DNA from: Tachypleus tridentatus
Lineage: Eukaryota; Arthropoda; Merostomata; Xiphosura; Limulidae
Assembly (NCBI RefSeq): GCF_004210375.1
Contig: NW_027467782.1
Location: 19,137,276 to 19,201,275 of the forward strand
DNA length: 64,000 nt
Direction: 5' to 3'
The position numbers were made by a program, and so were the translations under genes. Below are positions 34,205 to 46,849 of the stretch, one piece after another. Every line of letters starts with the position of its first letter. Position 1 is the stretch's first letter. The notes under the pieces were generated by a model, which saw nothing but the letters and a program-made list of their open reading frames with translations, searched no databases and was not told the DNA's origin.

Positions 34205-35202
34205 GTTAAATTGTGCAAATTAATTGAAACAAATTGCCATTTTACAATATTTTCAGCATGACAGTCGGTGTAGGCTCGCTGGATTCACTGATTTCCTTTA
34301 ATGGTCATTTTTTTTCACACAGACGGCGTCATTAGCTGTGTTTTGCAGTACGGTCGATCTACTTGTGGGACATATGACGAAATTTTGAGGAATATTACGT
34401 CATTCGAAATTGCGTTAGAAAGGCAAGGAGACCAGTCAAGAAACAACTTCTTACCAACTCAATGAAGAAAAAACGGCATCAGTGGTGTTTGAAATATAAG
34501 AACTGGACGCAAGAACAATGCCGAAAGGTGTTATTCAGTGACGAGACTCATTTCTTCGTACAGGGTCAAAGAAGTCTGCATGTTCGCAGATCTTTAGGTG
34601 AGAAACTTCGAGAATCTCACATCAATCAGTTCTTAAAACATTCCTTGAAGAAGATGTTTTGGGGCTTTTTCAGCTACTATGGCGTCGGAGGCTTACATAA
34701 CGTAGAAGGTATGATGCGAGGACCACAGTACATTGAAGTTTTGCAGAGAAGAGTCGTTCCAGAATTGAGAAAGAGATTTCCAGATGGATCTGGCATTTTT
34801 CAGCAAAATCTGGCTCCGTGCCACACATCGAAACTTGTGAAGAATTTTATGGCTACAACGCGAATAAAGGTGCTGGACTGGCCTGGAAACTCTCTGGACT
34901 TAAATCCTGCTGAAAATCATTGGACGATTTGTAAAGAAAGACTTTGGGGAAAAGACTGTACTACAAAAGATAAGCTAATTAAGGCCACAATTGAGGTGTG
35001 GTACCGCGATCCAAAAATTAGTAAAGATTGCAGTCAACTCGAGGACTCGATGCCGAAGCGGATTAATGATCTTCTGGTAAATAAAGGCGGTCATATCATC
35101 TAATAATTTGTGAGTAATTTTTGTATTCTCAGAAACAAAATGCAAAAAATTGAAAAAATTGTAATTTTCCGTCTTGTTTCACTTAATTTGCACAAGGGTG
35201 TA
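34205..35202 (+). mobile_element. Tc1-like element, second family
   Basis: GTGCAAATTAATTGAAACAA near 34214 and its inverse TTGTTTCACTTAATTTGCAC near 35178 are terminal repeats. The right end continues AAGGGTG and then TA; the left terminus appears to have lost about three bases. These ends resemble a Tc1 family common in arthropods. Total length about 1 kb, shorter than usual because the N-terminal coding part is degraded. Confidence 0.82.
34390..35103 (+). pseudogene. Tc1-like transposase, long open frame, catalytic Asp lost
   Basis: From about 34390 the frame reads NCVRKARRPVKKQLLTNS, then an ATG at 34462 and 213 codons with no stop until 35104. Domains: MKKKRHQWCLKYKNWT (linker); KVLFSDETHFFVQG with the first catalytic Asp (about residue 27); MFWGFFSYYGVGGL; IFQQNLAPCHTSK (about residue 115), where the family has Gln-Gln-Asp so the second catalytic Asp is Asn; and WPGNSLDLNPAENHW with the final Glu retained. 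The helix-turn-helix domain upstream is frame-broken. It looks like a recently dead copy, but retention of a 640-base frame after loss of a catalytic residue is worth noting. Confidence 0.9.
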
Positions 35203-36056
35203 CCTCAGTTTAGACAGTAACATAAACTATGTATTAACCTACAGATGTATACTATTTTGGCTACCATACGTTACTGTATAAATATACATGTTTATCTTAC
35301 TATTTACCCATTAATGTTTACATTTTAGTTATATTTCTTAAAATATAGAAAGTAAATGAGAAATACATCGAAAAACATTGATTCCGAGTACCCGTGTTAC
35401 GAAATTCTACACTCGTGAGCGTAATAAAATAGAAACTGAGGAATAAGACAAATGGTTATTTTTGAAAGTTCGCTATTTAGATCTACACTACTACATTTAA
35501 TTTGTGTGTTACTAGTTTTCCAAAGCTGGACTGTAATACCTGAAACAGGACCTTTCACCTATGTTGGTCATACGTATAATATATCATAACACCCTTACAT
35601 ATTCTTAGATGATGCGTGTGTATCGGTCTCCTGGTTCTATTCTATTGGCTTAAATATTGCAGCATCGTTGAAATACAAAGTTTAAGGCCATTTGTCTGTT
35701 GATTGAACTCGTATCTTCACAGACAAAACACAACAAATTGTGAAATATAAGCTACAAACATTCATGTCTACATGCATGTTCAAACTAAGAGAAAAACCGA
35801 GTAACTGATCGCAATTAAATATTTACGTAGCTCACATATCTTGATCATGTCGGTGATATAAATATTACAAAGATATATATATATAGCTGTATTCTGATTA
35901 CAACAAGTAACACAAAATATTTTTACAGATGACTTCACCATGTAGAGAGATCGTATGTGGGCGAATTTGAAGATAATTTTTTACGTCAACTACAATTTAA
36001 TTAGAAGATGATGTGTATGGTTTGGCAGGAATAAGCATTAATCGATGTTTTAAAGT
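35203..36056. other. AT-rich stretch, nothing recognised
   Basis: No gene, RNA or repeat unit visible apart from a short ATATATATATA run near 35875. Confidence 0.5.
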
Positions 36057-36285
36057 CCACATTCAATTAATGTAAAACCTTATAAGAACCACGTCATGTA
36101 GCTGCATTCTATGTACATCTAACAGTGAATTTCACATTCAATTAATGTAAAACCATATAAAAACCACACCCTGTAATTACACGCTAGGTACAGTTAATAC
36201 CGAATTCTACATTCAATTAATTTAAAACCTTATAAGAAACATAGCCTGTAACTACATTCTTTCTACAGTTAACACTGTTCGCCTA
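36057..36285. repeat. Tandem repeat, 3 copies of a 75-bp unit
   Basis: ATTCAATTAATGTAAAACC recurs at 36061, 36136 and 36211, each followed by TATAAGAACC-like, then CTGTA-TTAC and TACAGTTAACA-like segments. Copies differ at roughly 10-15% of positions. Confidence 0.9.
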
Positions 36286-36480
36286 CTTAATTGTCAAGGG
36301 TCTCAAGAATACATTATGGGATTGGGGTCAAAAGGTCAAGCAGTTCGCCTGTTCGACGCTCGGGAAGACACAAGGGCTCCCGAGGTGGCATAGGGATCTC
36401 CCGTCAGTACTCTACCCCGTTGTATCCCTCCTCTCAGGGTTATAGAGGTAAATGTCAAGTATGATGACCATTGGTCGAGT
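36286..36480. other. GC-rich patch of unknown origin
   Basis: About 180 bp near 50% GC inside sequence near 30% GC, containing TCGCCTGTTCGACGCTCGGG, GGGCTCCCGAGGTGGC and CCCGTTGTATCCCTCC. No open frame over 30 codons and no tRNA or rRNA match that I recognise. It could be a scrap of an RNA gene or of a less AT-rich transposon. Confidence 0.3.
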
Positions 36481-37636
36481 AGTTTGTCAACTAATGGTTT
36501 AGGTTATAAATAAACTTTATAATGTCTATGTATATTTCTATAAACAAACAAATGTTAAAATACATTTTGATATGTAATTCTAGCTGTATTAGTACTTATT
36601 TTCTTTTTAATATAATTACCAGTTGATTTTGTACGATAATTTTATGGATATGGTAAATTGTTATCTGTTCCAAATCCGTGATTTCTGTGTTGTGTTATAA
36701 ATGTATCGTTAGAATAATTGTATATATAAAGTTTTTGGTTTAATTTTATTAAGTTGTTTGAAGTTAGGCACAAAACTAAACAATGAGCTGTGTTTGTTCT
36801 TCCCACCATGGATATCGAGAAAATCAGGTTGAGGTTGAGAAAATCACTGGGAGCATTCTGAGCTATCGATTAGTTATAACCACGAAGATAAGCGAATTAG
36901 ATGTACATTAGTAAGTACTTTCGAAAACTGAATGGACGAGCAAGGCAAATTTGGTTATTAAACCTTGTAAATAAAATATTTGTGTCTTCATCTTAATTAT
37001 TGAAGAGCTGTATTTTTTACACTTTTCTTTCTAAAATATTTAGGTAAATTAACTCTTTTCAAGAAATATTTACTTGTAATAGAAATAAATCTGTGGTGTT
37101 AAGCTTATATATTTTTTAGTGTGCAAAATAAATTCTGACAAGTAACTTATTTTTACATACTTCTAATTACATGCCATCTAGTGATAGTGAAAATGATGTG
37201 TGATCGAAAAGATAGCATAAAGTGAAAATTTGTTCTTTTTTATCACAAATTTTTGTGCGTATGTTAAATTCTTTAAATTTTGGATGCTATAACATACAAG
37301 AAGAAAGCGAAGATTCTGTTTTGTACTTTTATTGAAAAACATTTTTGAAGAATTTTAAAAACTTGAACAATTTTAATGGAGAAAGTATAATTGCCATCAG
37401 AGTAATAATTTATTCGCTTACGATTTCACAAGCTAAGATTAAATATTGGCATTATTTGGAAGTTAGATTCTGTGGTTTATTTTAATTAAGCTTTTTTTTA
37501 CATTTATTAAACAGGAACTTATTTATGAAATCGGAGCAAAATTTCCGTCATCTATAATCTTGAAAGTTATTTTTTTCGTTTACAGATTGTTTATCATAAT
37601 TTTAAATGTTGATAATAGATGAAAATTCTGTGTTCT
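36481..37636. other. AT-rich stretch, nothing recognised
   Basis: No gene or repeat unit visible. Confidence 0.5.
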
Positions 37637-37938
37637 TTGTAATTAAGTTAGGCCCGGCATGGCCTAGCGCGCAAGGCGTGCGACTCGTAATCCGAGGGTC
37701 GCGGGTTCGCGCCCGCGTCGCGCTAAACATGCTCGCCCTCCCAGCCGTGGGGGTGTATAATGTGACGGTCAATCCCACTATTCGTTGGTAAAAGAGTAGC
37801 CCAAGAGTTGGCGGTGGGTGGTGATGATTAGCTGCCTTCCCTCTAGTCTTACACTGCTAAATTAGGGACGGCTAGCACAGATAGCCCTCGAGTAGCTTTG
37901 TGCGAAATTCCCAAACAAACAAACAAATTGTAATTAAG
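37637..37938 (+). mobile_element. SINE-A, full length, 11-bp target duplication
   Basis: TTGTAATTAAG flanks the copy at 37637-37647 and 37928-37938. The head GGCCCGGCATGGCCTAGCGC and B-box GGTCGCGGGTTCGCGCCCGC are near consensus, and the tail is CCCAAACAAACAAACAAA. It sits in the tail of a SINE-C copy. The 61-codon frame at 37606-37791 is translated SINE. Confidence 0.95.
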
Positions 37939-38005
37939 CACAAAGCGACACAATGGGCATCAAAACCTAGTTTCTAGCAGAGTGAATCCACATACAAAAG
38001 CTAGT
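37928..38005 (-). mobile_element. SINE-C fragment, host of the SINE-A insertion
   Basis: TTGTAATTAAGCACAAAGCGAC is the reversed SINE-C tail, then ACAATGGGCATCAAAACCTAG and TAGCAGAGTGAATCCACA. It is split by the SINE-A insertion at its tail. Confidence 0.65.
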
Positions 38006-40535
38006 TTATCTTGGCAAATGTAGGCAAAGAAACAAATTTGTAAAAGCAAAAGGGATTTGCTATGGAACTATTTAAAGAAATGAGAGGCAACCAAGGAGTA
38101 GAAAAATTGCCACCAACTCCGAGAGCCTGGCTGCAACATTTCTGTAGTTCTCGTGCGATGAAATTTATATGGTAACAATATCTTGTCTTGTACCAAGATA
38201 CTCTGAAATTAGGATGGCAACAATGATACAACAGACTTTTCCCAATGTTTTCAAACGATGTGCTAGTTGTGGATTACGTGTCACAGAAGACTTGCCACAT
38301 GATTAAAAAAACAACAAATTCTTACCCACAAAATTAATACAACTGTATAATGTACCAGATTAATAAATCTTTTTCACTCGGTTAATAATGTGCATTGCTT
38401 TTAACTTTTATGACATTTGTTGATGCAGAGCACAACAATCTGAAATGGGAATAAAGCACTACTGTACTAGATTATTATTAAACTTAATCAATCATTGTGA
38501 ACACAACAGAATCATACTGACATTCCATTATGTTTTTGTTACACCAGTTAATAAAATTCTCCAAGCATTGCCATTATTTTCATATAAAGGAGAGAATATG
38601 TTTTTATGCTATATAAAATGAATATTAATTGATATTTCCGAAAAACAATTTCAATGGAAATGGTGGCCATTTTGAAAATAAAAATTAGTATCTTTAATGT
38701 AGATACAAAAACTGGCAACAACAATTTTCTTATTTGGTAATATTTTTAAATAATTTAAAATGCCATTCTGAAGAAACTATCATAATTTTTTCAATTTTTT
38801 TATTTACTAGTAGATTGGTATTTCAAAATTCTCCTGGTACAGATCTTGTTTTTTTTTTTTTTGTAGAATAGATCTTTTCTTTCACTCATTTTTTTTTAAG
38901 GCCATTTGAGAGGATCTTTCAAATGTTTGCCCAAAGGTCATCAAGATTTCAATAGAAAGATTCTGTAAAGAAAATTCTTATTAAACTTTTACTTCTTGGT
39001 GAATGAAACTTGAAGATCTTATATATTTCAACAACCAATTACACATTTTTGATAGCTACCTACCTCCTGTCATACAAAGCTATCTCAATTAGTCTTTACC
39101 TTCTAAGCATTGCCAAAAAAACATTTTCTCGATCAGTGCACCTATTTTATGCATCAATTTTGTGCATTTGTTCTGAACATGTGCATATCTTGTGCGACTA
39201 CTCTTCACCAGCTAGCTACCCCAACTATTCCTCCTCAATCCTCACTTTCAAGAATTGGCTTGTTCTGAAAAAACTTACCATGAGGAGTATGGGTGGGAAG
39301 TACCCAAGGGAAATATATTTTGGTGTTAGCAAAATAATTTTGGTTATGGTATTATGTCCACTATATAAAGATAGAAGGGCCAGTTTAGGTGCACAACAGG
39401 GTAACTAGTTGAAAGCAACAACCCAGAATGAATGGGTGTGCTCTAAGATGAATGAAGCACACAAATGGGGTACCTCACTACTTCTGGAACAAGTATGCTC
39501 TTTGCATAGGAAGTAGGAAATCAAACCAAGTTGTGTAGAAAAGGAAGTGGTTTTCACAAGTAAAAATGGATCAGTAAGTACAAGCAGTAGTTTTGTATAA
39601 ATGAAATTAGCTATCTACTTTATAAACATCAATTGGACACATTCTATAACTCATCTGTAACCATAATATTGTGGATAGGGCATATAGACTTTGTTATATA
39701 TACCCAACAACCTAATTGTAAGTAAAGAATGTGTCAAAATTCAAGCAACCAAATTTACAAAGAGGAAATGAGCTTTTGGACCAGGCAAACTTCTAAGATC
39801 ACCAAAGAAAAAAGAAGAATAATGAACTACACCAAAAATGAGGTAGAGCCATAATCTCGACTCACCCATAAAAACATGGTCAGCTGTAACCAGTATTATG
39901 GGCAAAATCATAATTCACTCAACCATAAATACAGGGTAAGAGGCATCTTGCATCTAGAATTATAAAAAGAACATGGAGCAATTGCCCAACTTTAAAAATA
40001 CAGTGTAGACTTCCTGTAGTTAATATTAAAAGATGGAAAAAGTCCCTCAATCTCATTTCTAGAAGCTGGAATAAAACCTTCTGCAACTGTAATTAAAGGG
40101 AATAGAGGCATCCCTTGTACTCTAGCATTACAAAGAGGATCCCATGTAGGCTGGATCTGCTCCAACCAATTAATTTATTATTCTATCTATCAATTCTTCC
40201 TTCATTGAGTCAATAATCATGAGTATGTATTATAAAATCAATTTCAAAACTCAGTAGGAAGGCTCCTTGGTCTACCTCACTCAGTGGCTTGGAACTGGTG
40301 AAAACTCCAGTGCTCCAGTAAAAAACAGGGTGAAATGCTGTGGAAGTTCAGAGGAATGTCAGAACAGAGAGAGTACAATGATTGTCTGTGATCCACTATT
40401 TTAAAAAGCAAACTGACCCTATTTTTTTCAATCAAAGGGTTGGAAGGTGTGGACAGAAAACCCCTTCTGCTTTACTCATGAAATCCATGATCACAATCCA
40501 TCATACTTTGAAATGTATTAATATCTAATACTTTA

Positions 40536-40568
<33 letters not shown>

Positions 40569-40990
40569 CACTAGGTTAATGATGTGATCTTATTGAAAAG
40601 CTCCATGTCTATTGCAGGTGTTGCAGAACACCATTAAACGAGTACCAGTTATAGTTCTAGGTACGTCTAGTTAAGCACGTATATAGAGTAGTATATGAAG
40701 TAAATCAGAGCAAACAAATACACTTTTACTACTTTTACTATCCAGGAGCATTGAATTTCAGAAAGAGATTAATATGGTGGGATGAGCAAATAAGTTGCTT
40801 GGATTTGTGGGATAACTGTAATAGGTAAATTAATCATTTTTGGAAAAGGTGCTTACACTGAAAAGCATGTAGCAATGGCTATTAACTCAACTGTAGAGGT
40901 AGATTTAAACTAGGCTAGCATATTAGTAAAACAGGAAATATCTATACTTGACAGAAAAACATATCCAACAGGCATAAAATGTGAATGTGT
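38006..40990. other. Long AT-rich stretch without recognised genes
   Basis: The 132-codon plus frame at 39010-39408 is hydrophobic and Ser/Leu-rich without a family motif. A CACACACACATATATATATA microsatellite lies at about 40539-40568. The 39400-40500 section is purine-rich on the plus strand, possibly the 5' end of the LINE that follows. Confidence 0.4.
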
Positions 40991-40994
40991 TTTA

Positions 40995-43700
40995 AGATTT
41001 ATGTCTAGTTGCTCCTATTGTAATGCTTGGAGTATTAGAGATAAAGTGATGAGTTCCAAGCATTGTAAAAACTCAGGATTAGCTTTGAACAATTTCGACG
41101 AAGGAAATTTGGTTGAAATAACAAACTACTAATTATTTACTAGATACAGAGTGTTGAAAAGGAGGAGTAGTAACTTTATGTGTGAGAAATAAACTATATC
41201 CTGTTGAGTTAGAGCATATTAACGATAACAGCAATAAGGTTGATTTAACTTGGATTAGTGTTAATGGATATCAATGAAAATTCTTGTAATTGGTATTTGT
41301 TTAAGACTATCTAATCAGAGTCTAAACGATAATGTATAATGACATCAGAATGGCAGCTGAAAAAGATGTTATTATAGGAGGTTTTAGTTTCAGTGGTATT
41401 GATTGGGATAATTTTGTATCTAATAGTAAGAGGGAAAAGCTTTTGTAAATTGTTCAGAATACTTTTACACACCAATTGGTGACATAACTAGAAGAAACGA
41501 ATATATATTAGATTAACTATTAACATCCAATGTGAATAGGATACAACTACTACACTATTAGGTTTGGAATTTTACCACATACAGAACTGAAGAATAGAAT
41601 CCTGATTCCAAATTTTAGGAAAGCTAATTCTGATAATATGAAACATGATCTGACTTCTTTGGATTTGGTTAAAAAATTGGAAGGGGATCTTGAAGAGATG
41701 TGGAAAGAAATTCGGAAAAAAGTATTACACATACAGAGCAAACATATTCTCTACAGAAAATAAAGGACAAAGCTGATAAAGTTTAAGAGATCATATCAGG
41801 GATAAACATAATAAGCTCAAGAAATTTAAACTTACTGGAAATAATAATGACTTGGAGTACCATTTGAAATCAAGAAAGCTGTTTAGAAAAACAAGTCAAA
41901 AGGGCAAAACACTGTATTTTGAAGAGGGTTGGCTGAGAGGATTAAGTTAAACAATAAGGAATTCTTTAGGTGTATGATGGATAAGCAAATGTTGGGATAG
42001 GGATTGGGCCTCTTAAAAATATAGTGCAGAGCTGATCTCAGAAGATTATGAGATTGTAAATTTATTCAATTATATGATATTTTCAGTCCTTACAAAGGAA
42101 GATAAAATTGTTATACCTCATCCAGAGCACTTAATGTATGAGGAAAATACTGATGTAAAAGATATCATTTTAAGTTCTAAAATTGTAAGACAAAATTGGG
42201 AAACATAAAAAAAATAGATACATCCTTAAGCTAAACAATTTTTATGTTAGAGTTTGTCTTAGAAGCTTAAAGTTTATATTTATGAACAACTAGCTAATAT
42301 TTTTATTGGCCATTGAGTAGTGGAAGAGTACGAAAAAACTTGCAGTTGGCTAATGTTATTCCAATATTTAAAGTATATGATAAACATTTTCCAGTCAGTT
42401 ATAGGCCAGTTAGTCTTACATCAGTAGTTGGAAAGTTTTTTGGAGTATATGATTAAAGATGCTCTGCAGAGTCAAATAAAGCAGATTAACATAATGTCAA
42501 AGAGCCAGCATAGTTTCACTAAGGGAAAGTGCTGTTTAACAAATCTTGTCACATTCTTTGAGGATTTAAGTGATAATGTTGATTACGGAAATATCATGGA
42601 TTTGGTTTACCTTGAATTTTGGGAAGCATTCAGTAAGGTGCCTCACAAAAGACTTGTTACAAAAACTAAATATGTGGATGTGGAAGGAATGTTGTTAAAT
42701 TATATAGAAAATTGTCCAGGAAGTAGTAATAAATGGAGTTAAGATCTGACTAGATCACAGTTACAAGTGGTGTGCCTCAGAGCTCTGTACTGGGTCCTCT
42801 GCTGTTTGTGACTGATATTAATGATATTGATTCTGGAATAACTAACAAAATTTTGAAGTTTGAAGATGGAGTGGATAACTGTATCAGAGATGCTGTAGAC
42901 TTACAGGAAGATTTAGATCATTTGATGCATCGGGCCAATACATGACAGACGTTTAAATATCTAAAATGTGATGTGTGTAGGTTTTCACAATTTAAATTAT
43001 TGTTACAATTTGAATAGGAATATATCAAATACTGTGGCTGAAGACAAAGGTCTTCATGTTGTGATAGAAATATCACTTAAGTAATCTAAACAGAGTATGG
43101 TAGATAGTAATAGGATTAATAGTATTTTGAGAAGAAATATAAAAATATTGAATACAAGACAAAGGATATTACTGTTTCATTGTAGAGATCACTTGCAAAG
43201 TCAAATTTAGAGTACAGTGTACAGTTTTGGTATCTCTTCCTCAAGAACATTGAACTGATAGAGAAGATTTGGAGAAGAAACACTAACACAATATCTGGGA
43301 TGGTTGGAATGTTCTATGAGGACAAGTTAAAAATCTCTGAATTTGGTTTCTCTGGAAGGGTCAAATAGAATTTGGTTAAAGTATTTAACATTATTAATGG
43401 TATTAATAATATTGATTCTTCAAACTTTTGTGTCTAGCAGTAAAAACAATAGGATGAGGGGTCAAAAATTCAAACTATGGTAGAGTAGGAATCTTTTGCA
43501 ATTTAGACAGTATTACTTTTCAAACAAATTTGGTTTTTGAAATTTGCTGCCTTCAAGGGTGATGGAGGCAGAAAATTTAACTGAGTTTAAGAAAAGATTA
43601 GATGAATACATGAGTAGTAAGGGATGGTTATATTTGGAAGTTCGAAGAGACATCCATGATGAGCTAATGACCTCCTTTTGTTCCTATAAAGTTTTATAAA
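40995..43700 (+). pseudogene. CR1-like LINE, decayed
   Basis: An apurinic endonuclease then RT in CR1/L2 order. Endonuclease pieces: CNAWSIRDKVMS (41015), GGVVTLCVRNKLYPVELEH (41161), VIIGGFSFSGIDWDNF (41365-41418; family V-I-x-G-D-F-N-x-x-x-I-D-W, so the Asp of G-D-F-N is gone). RT pieces: QHSFTKGKCCLTNLVTFFED (about 42505), VYLEFWEAFSKVPHKRL (motif A, Asp replaced by Glu, about 42605-42655), VTSGVPQSSVLGPLLF (about 42758-42810), KFEDGVDN (motif C at 42856-42880; family F-A-D-D, so catalytic residues are altered), LEYSVQFW, NNRMRGQKFKLW, NLLPSRVMEAENLTEFKKRL (43540-43600). Stops are frequent, so it is long dead. The 3' end is near 43700 (CTCCTTTTGTTCCTATAAAG). Confidence 0.85.
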
Positions 43701-46700
43701 ATGTATACCATACCAGTCGATGCCCTACACAGAGTGGGATTCTTATAGTATTGGTGAAGACTTAAGAATGCTGAAAGGAAAGCATAGATGAAAAATGTGA
43801 GAAGACTCAACCCCACAAATGGGAAACAAATAAATGCATAAGAAATCAAAAGATTTTATATAGGTATATAGGTATATATAAGGTATATAGTCAACAATGA
43901 TGAAAAATAATCAGGTAGAATAATGAATGCAATATTACTATTAATAGTGATTTGTAATGTGTAAACTATTGAAATATATCCAATTAACAATGTCTGATAA
44001 ATATCTCATGGATAAACCATCTAAATATATCTAGTTCATAAAGAATGTGCAAACTGTCTTAGATTACCTATAAAATACATTAATAATTCATATCTAACTT
44101 ACTACACATCTAATTAACTAAGACAACAAATGGCACATAATTAAGTCCTATACTTATGAAAATTAGGATCATAAGACACATAGTTAACAGTGACAAATAT
44201 CACTCAGAACAAAGGATTAGATGTTACTAATAGTAATCGTATGTAAAGTACACACAAAAGTTAATGATATGGCCACGTAACAACTGGTAGAAGAGTTGGA
44301 GAAAAGTCTCCAAATTTACTTTTCATTAATTCCATTGTTCCTTAGAACACTGTCATGTTGAAACAAAAAATAAATTGCTGGCTGTGTATATGAATCTAAT
44401 GTCCTATGAATTAACATCCGTCCCTCCTCTGCAGATAAAATCAAAACCAATTTCAAGGAAGTCGTACCAGAAATCACAGTAACGTAAATATTATAACAAG
44501 TATCTAATTAGTCAATACATTGATCTAAATTTCATCTTACAAGTGAATGGAAGAAAGGTAAGATGAAACTGTTGCAAGAAAATGAAACAGTAAATCAGCA
44601 AGTTCTTAAACTGTTACTGTGGGTGAGAAAATTCATGTTCAAAGAATGGCATGCTGATGAAGAAAGTGTACTTTGAGCAGGAATAGCAGATGGAGCTAGT
44701 TGCATCAATATAGATGGCACAATACTATTGGTAGTGAGTAGTTGCATAATATGTACATATTCAGAAATTATGCACTAATTGTGAAAATATTTTTTAAAAA
44801 ATGCTTGGAGGGAAGAAAAGGAATAAGATAGCTTTGTGTGAAGGAGATTAGACAATATCAGAAGGTGATGTATATATACAATACCATTAGCAATAATAAT
44901 AACTGTGCTTTGGGGAAGAGCTTGATCACACTGTAGTGTACAGCACCAATAATCCCATTATTTTATTATTGAGAAGCAAACTTCTTGAAAAACTATGATA
45001 AATCTGATACCCTTTAAACATTTCTAGATAATACTTTCTCATATTATAAGTATAAAATCTGTTAGATGAAATGGTGAAACGAAAAAACATTTTAAGAACT
45101 GATCAGAATTACTGATGACTTTTATATATGTATATTTAAAATGTATCATCTACCATTGTTTCACTGTGCAGATTTCCCCCTTAAAATATCTCTACTTCAG
45201 TGATAAGTGTATCCACTAACTGGTACTATTGTTTAACAGATATCATTGAATAATTCAAGAAGTTTAACAATAAAATATGTGCATTTCAGATATTAAGCTT
45301 ATTGGTTTGTACTTCAAAGACATGAGTACTTTTCAAATGTCTTGATTGGTTTATTATATATCTGACAATATTGTACATATTTAACTGTCACAAATATGCT
45401 GCTTTACTAATATGAAATGTTTAAAAATAATAAATTTGTTAATGTTCTGTAGTCCATACTGTACATGTTATTCTTTAATTCTGGAATATTTCAATGCCTT
45501 TGTTCTATAGCACTAAAAAATTTCCAGTTCTTTTTTAGAGCTTCATATCTATTAATAATGTAAGAGATGTTTTCTGTATACTTATTTTTTAACCAAAAAC
45601 TTAAAAATAATGATTTACTTTTAAATTAATTACAGAATGATGATGACATTGGAATTAAATTGTTATGTTTATCTATAATAAAAATATATATATTTGTGTA
45701 TGTGACTGCTATAACTGCAAGAAAAAAAAACGTTTTCAATTGAAAATGTTGATAACATAGCAGAAAATATCTTAATTCAAAAATGCTTTAAATCACTCAG
45801 GGGGCAGTCACTCAAGGTTGTTGGTTTCAACCTACAAAGTGCATGCTTTTTTCACAGTCAGCTTTATGTTGGGTGCTCCAGAGTTGGTGTTAGTAACAAC
45901 CTCTTTAACTTGGCAGGATATGGGAAAACAACCAATATATCAATTTAATGACATGAGAAACTCTGGGTACTTTCCCAAGTAACTACATATATTTCAGAAT
46001 ATTCTTAAATCCATCTTAGCACAAAAGTAATGACAATAATGAAAGTTTGTCTAGTGTTCTGTGACAACATAAGCAAAATGACTGAATTATTCTGGATCTT
46101 GATATGCACAGTAAATATCTTGAATTTGATTATCACAAATGTTTTGCTACGGGAAAAGTATGTTAAATATTTGGTATAAATAACTATAAAATGTATGTAC
46201 CAAAAAATCTAAGACGTAAATCAAAGAAAGCATGTGATTTGCATTGTAGGTTTTCAATAAAAACGAGTAAATATAGTTATTTACAAATCATAAACTTTTT
46301 CATAGTTATTGGATTTTTCCAAGCTAATATATTTTACTAACAGCTACTCAAAGTTCATTTGAACATACTCTCAACTTGAACTTTTATTTGATTACATATA
46401 AACCAAGACATACAACAAAAACAACTACTTAATACAGAAAAGAATTGTCTTCATCCACAGGGAAATGATTTTTCAACAAATTTCTTCAAAATTTTGATTA
46501 TCAATCAAACAAAATAGTAGATGTAGTTACTAGGTGGACTTAAAATAAAATTCTGGGTCACTTGTGGGTCTACTACAACTTGTACAGGTTTTGTCTTAAA
46601 GTTAAAAACTGGTAATTGTTCATTCTGTACACCGGATACCGTATATCACAGTTACCAAAACTAATTTTTGTAAGCTTGTTCACAAATTATTTGAAAAATC

Positions 46701-46845
46701 TTCAGAACAAACAGTTTTGTGTTCTTTTAATTGATCTACAAAAACTGATGTTATCTTTCTTTGTTAATTTGTATACAGAAAATAAAAAGTTTGGGAATAA
46801 ACTTTTACCACCATTTATTTTGTTATCTCAAATTTGGTAATCAGC
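43701..46845. other. Long AT-rich stretch, nothing recognised
   Basis: A small GGTATATA microsatellite at 43860-43890. A weak tRNA-head-like scrap occurs near 45795 (GGGGGCAGTCACTCAAGGTTG). No coding family seen. Confidence 0.4.
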
Positions 46846-46849
46846 AACT

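Noticed and set aside
37648-37725. tRNA gene (Thr, CGT anticodon)
   Set aside because: The tRNA-like fold is the head of SINE-A. The acceptor stem does not pair properly and the body and tail of the SINE follow directly. The same applies to the heads at 9736, 14642, 51979 and 56161.
39010-39408. 132-codon plus-strand frame
   Set aside because: Hydrophobic, Ser/Leu/Ile-rich composition expected from AT-rich DNA, with no motif, splice signal or conserved pattern.
40539-40568. CA/TA microsatellite as a regulatory Z-DNA element
   Set aside because: Simple sequence of this length is common in animal genomes, and nothing nearby points to a gene.
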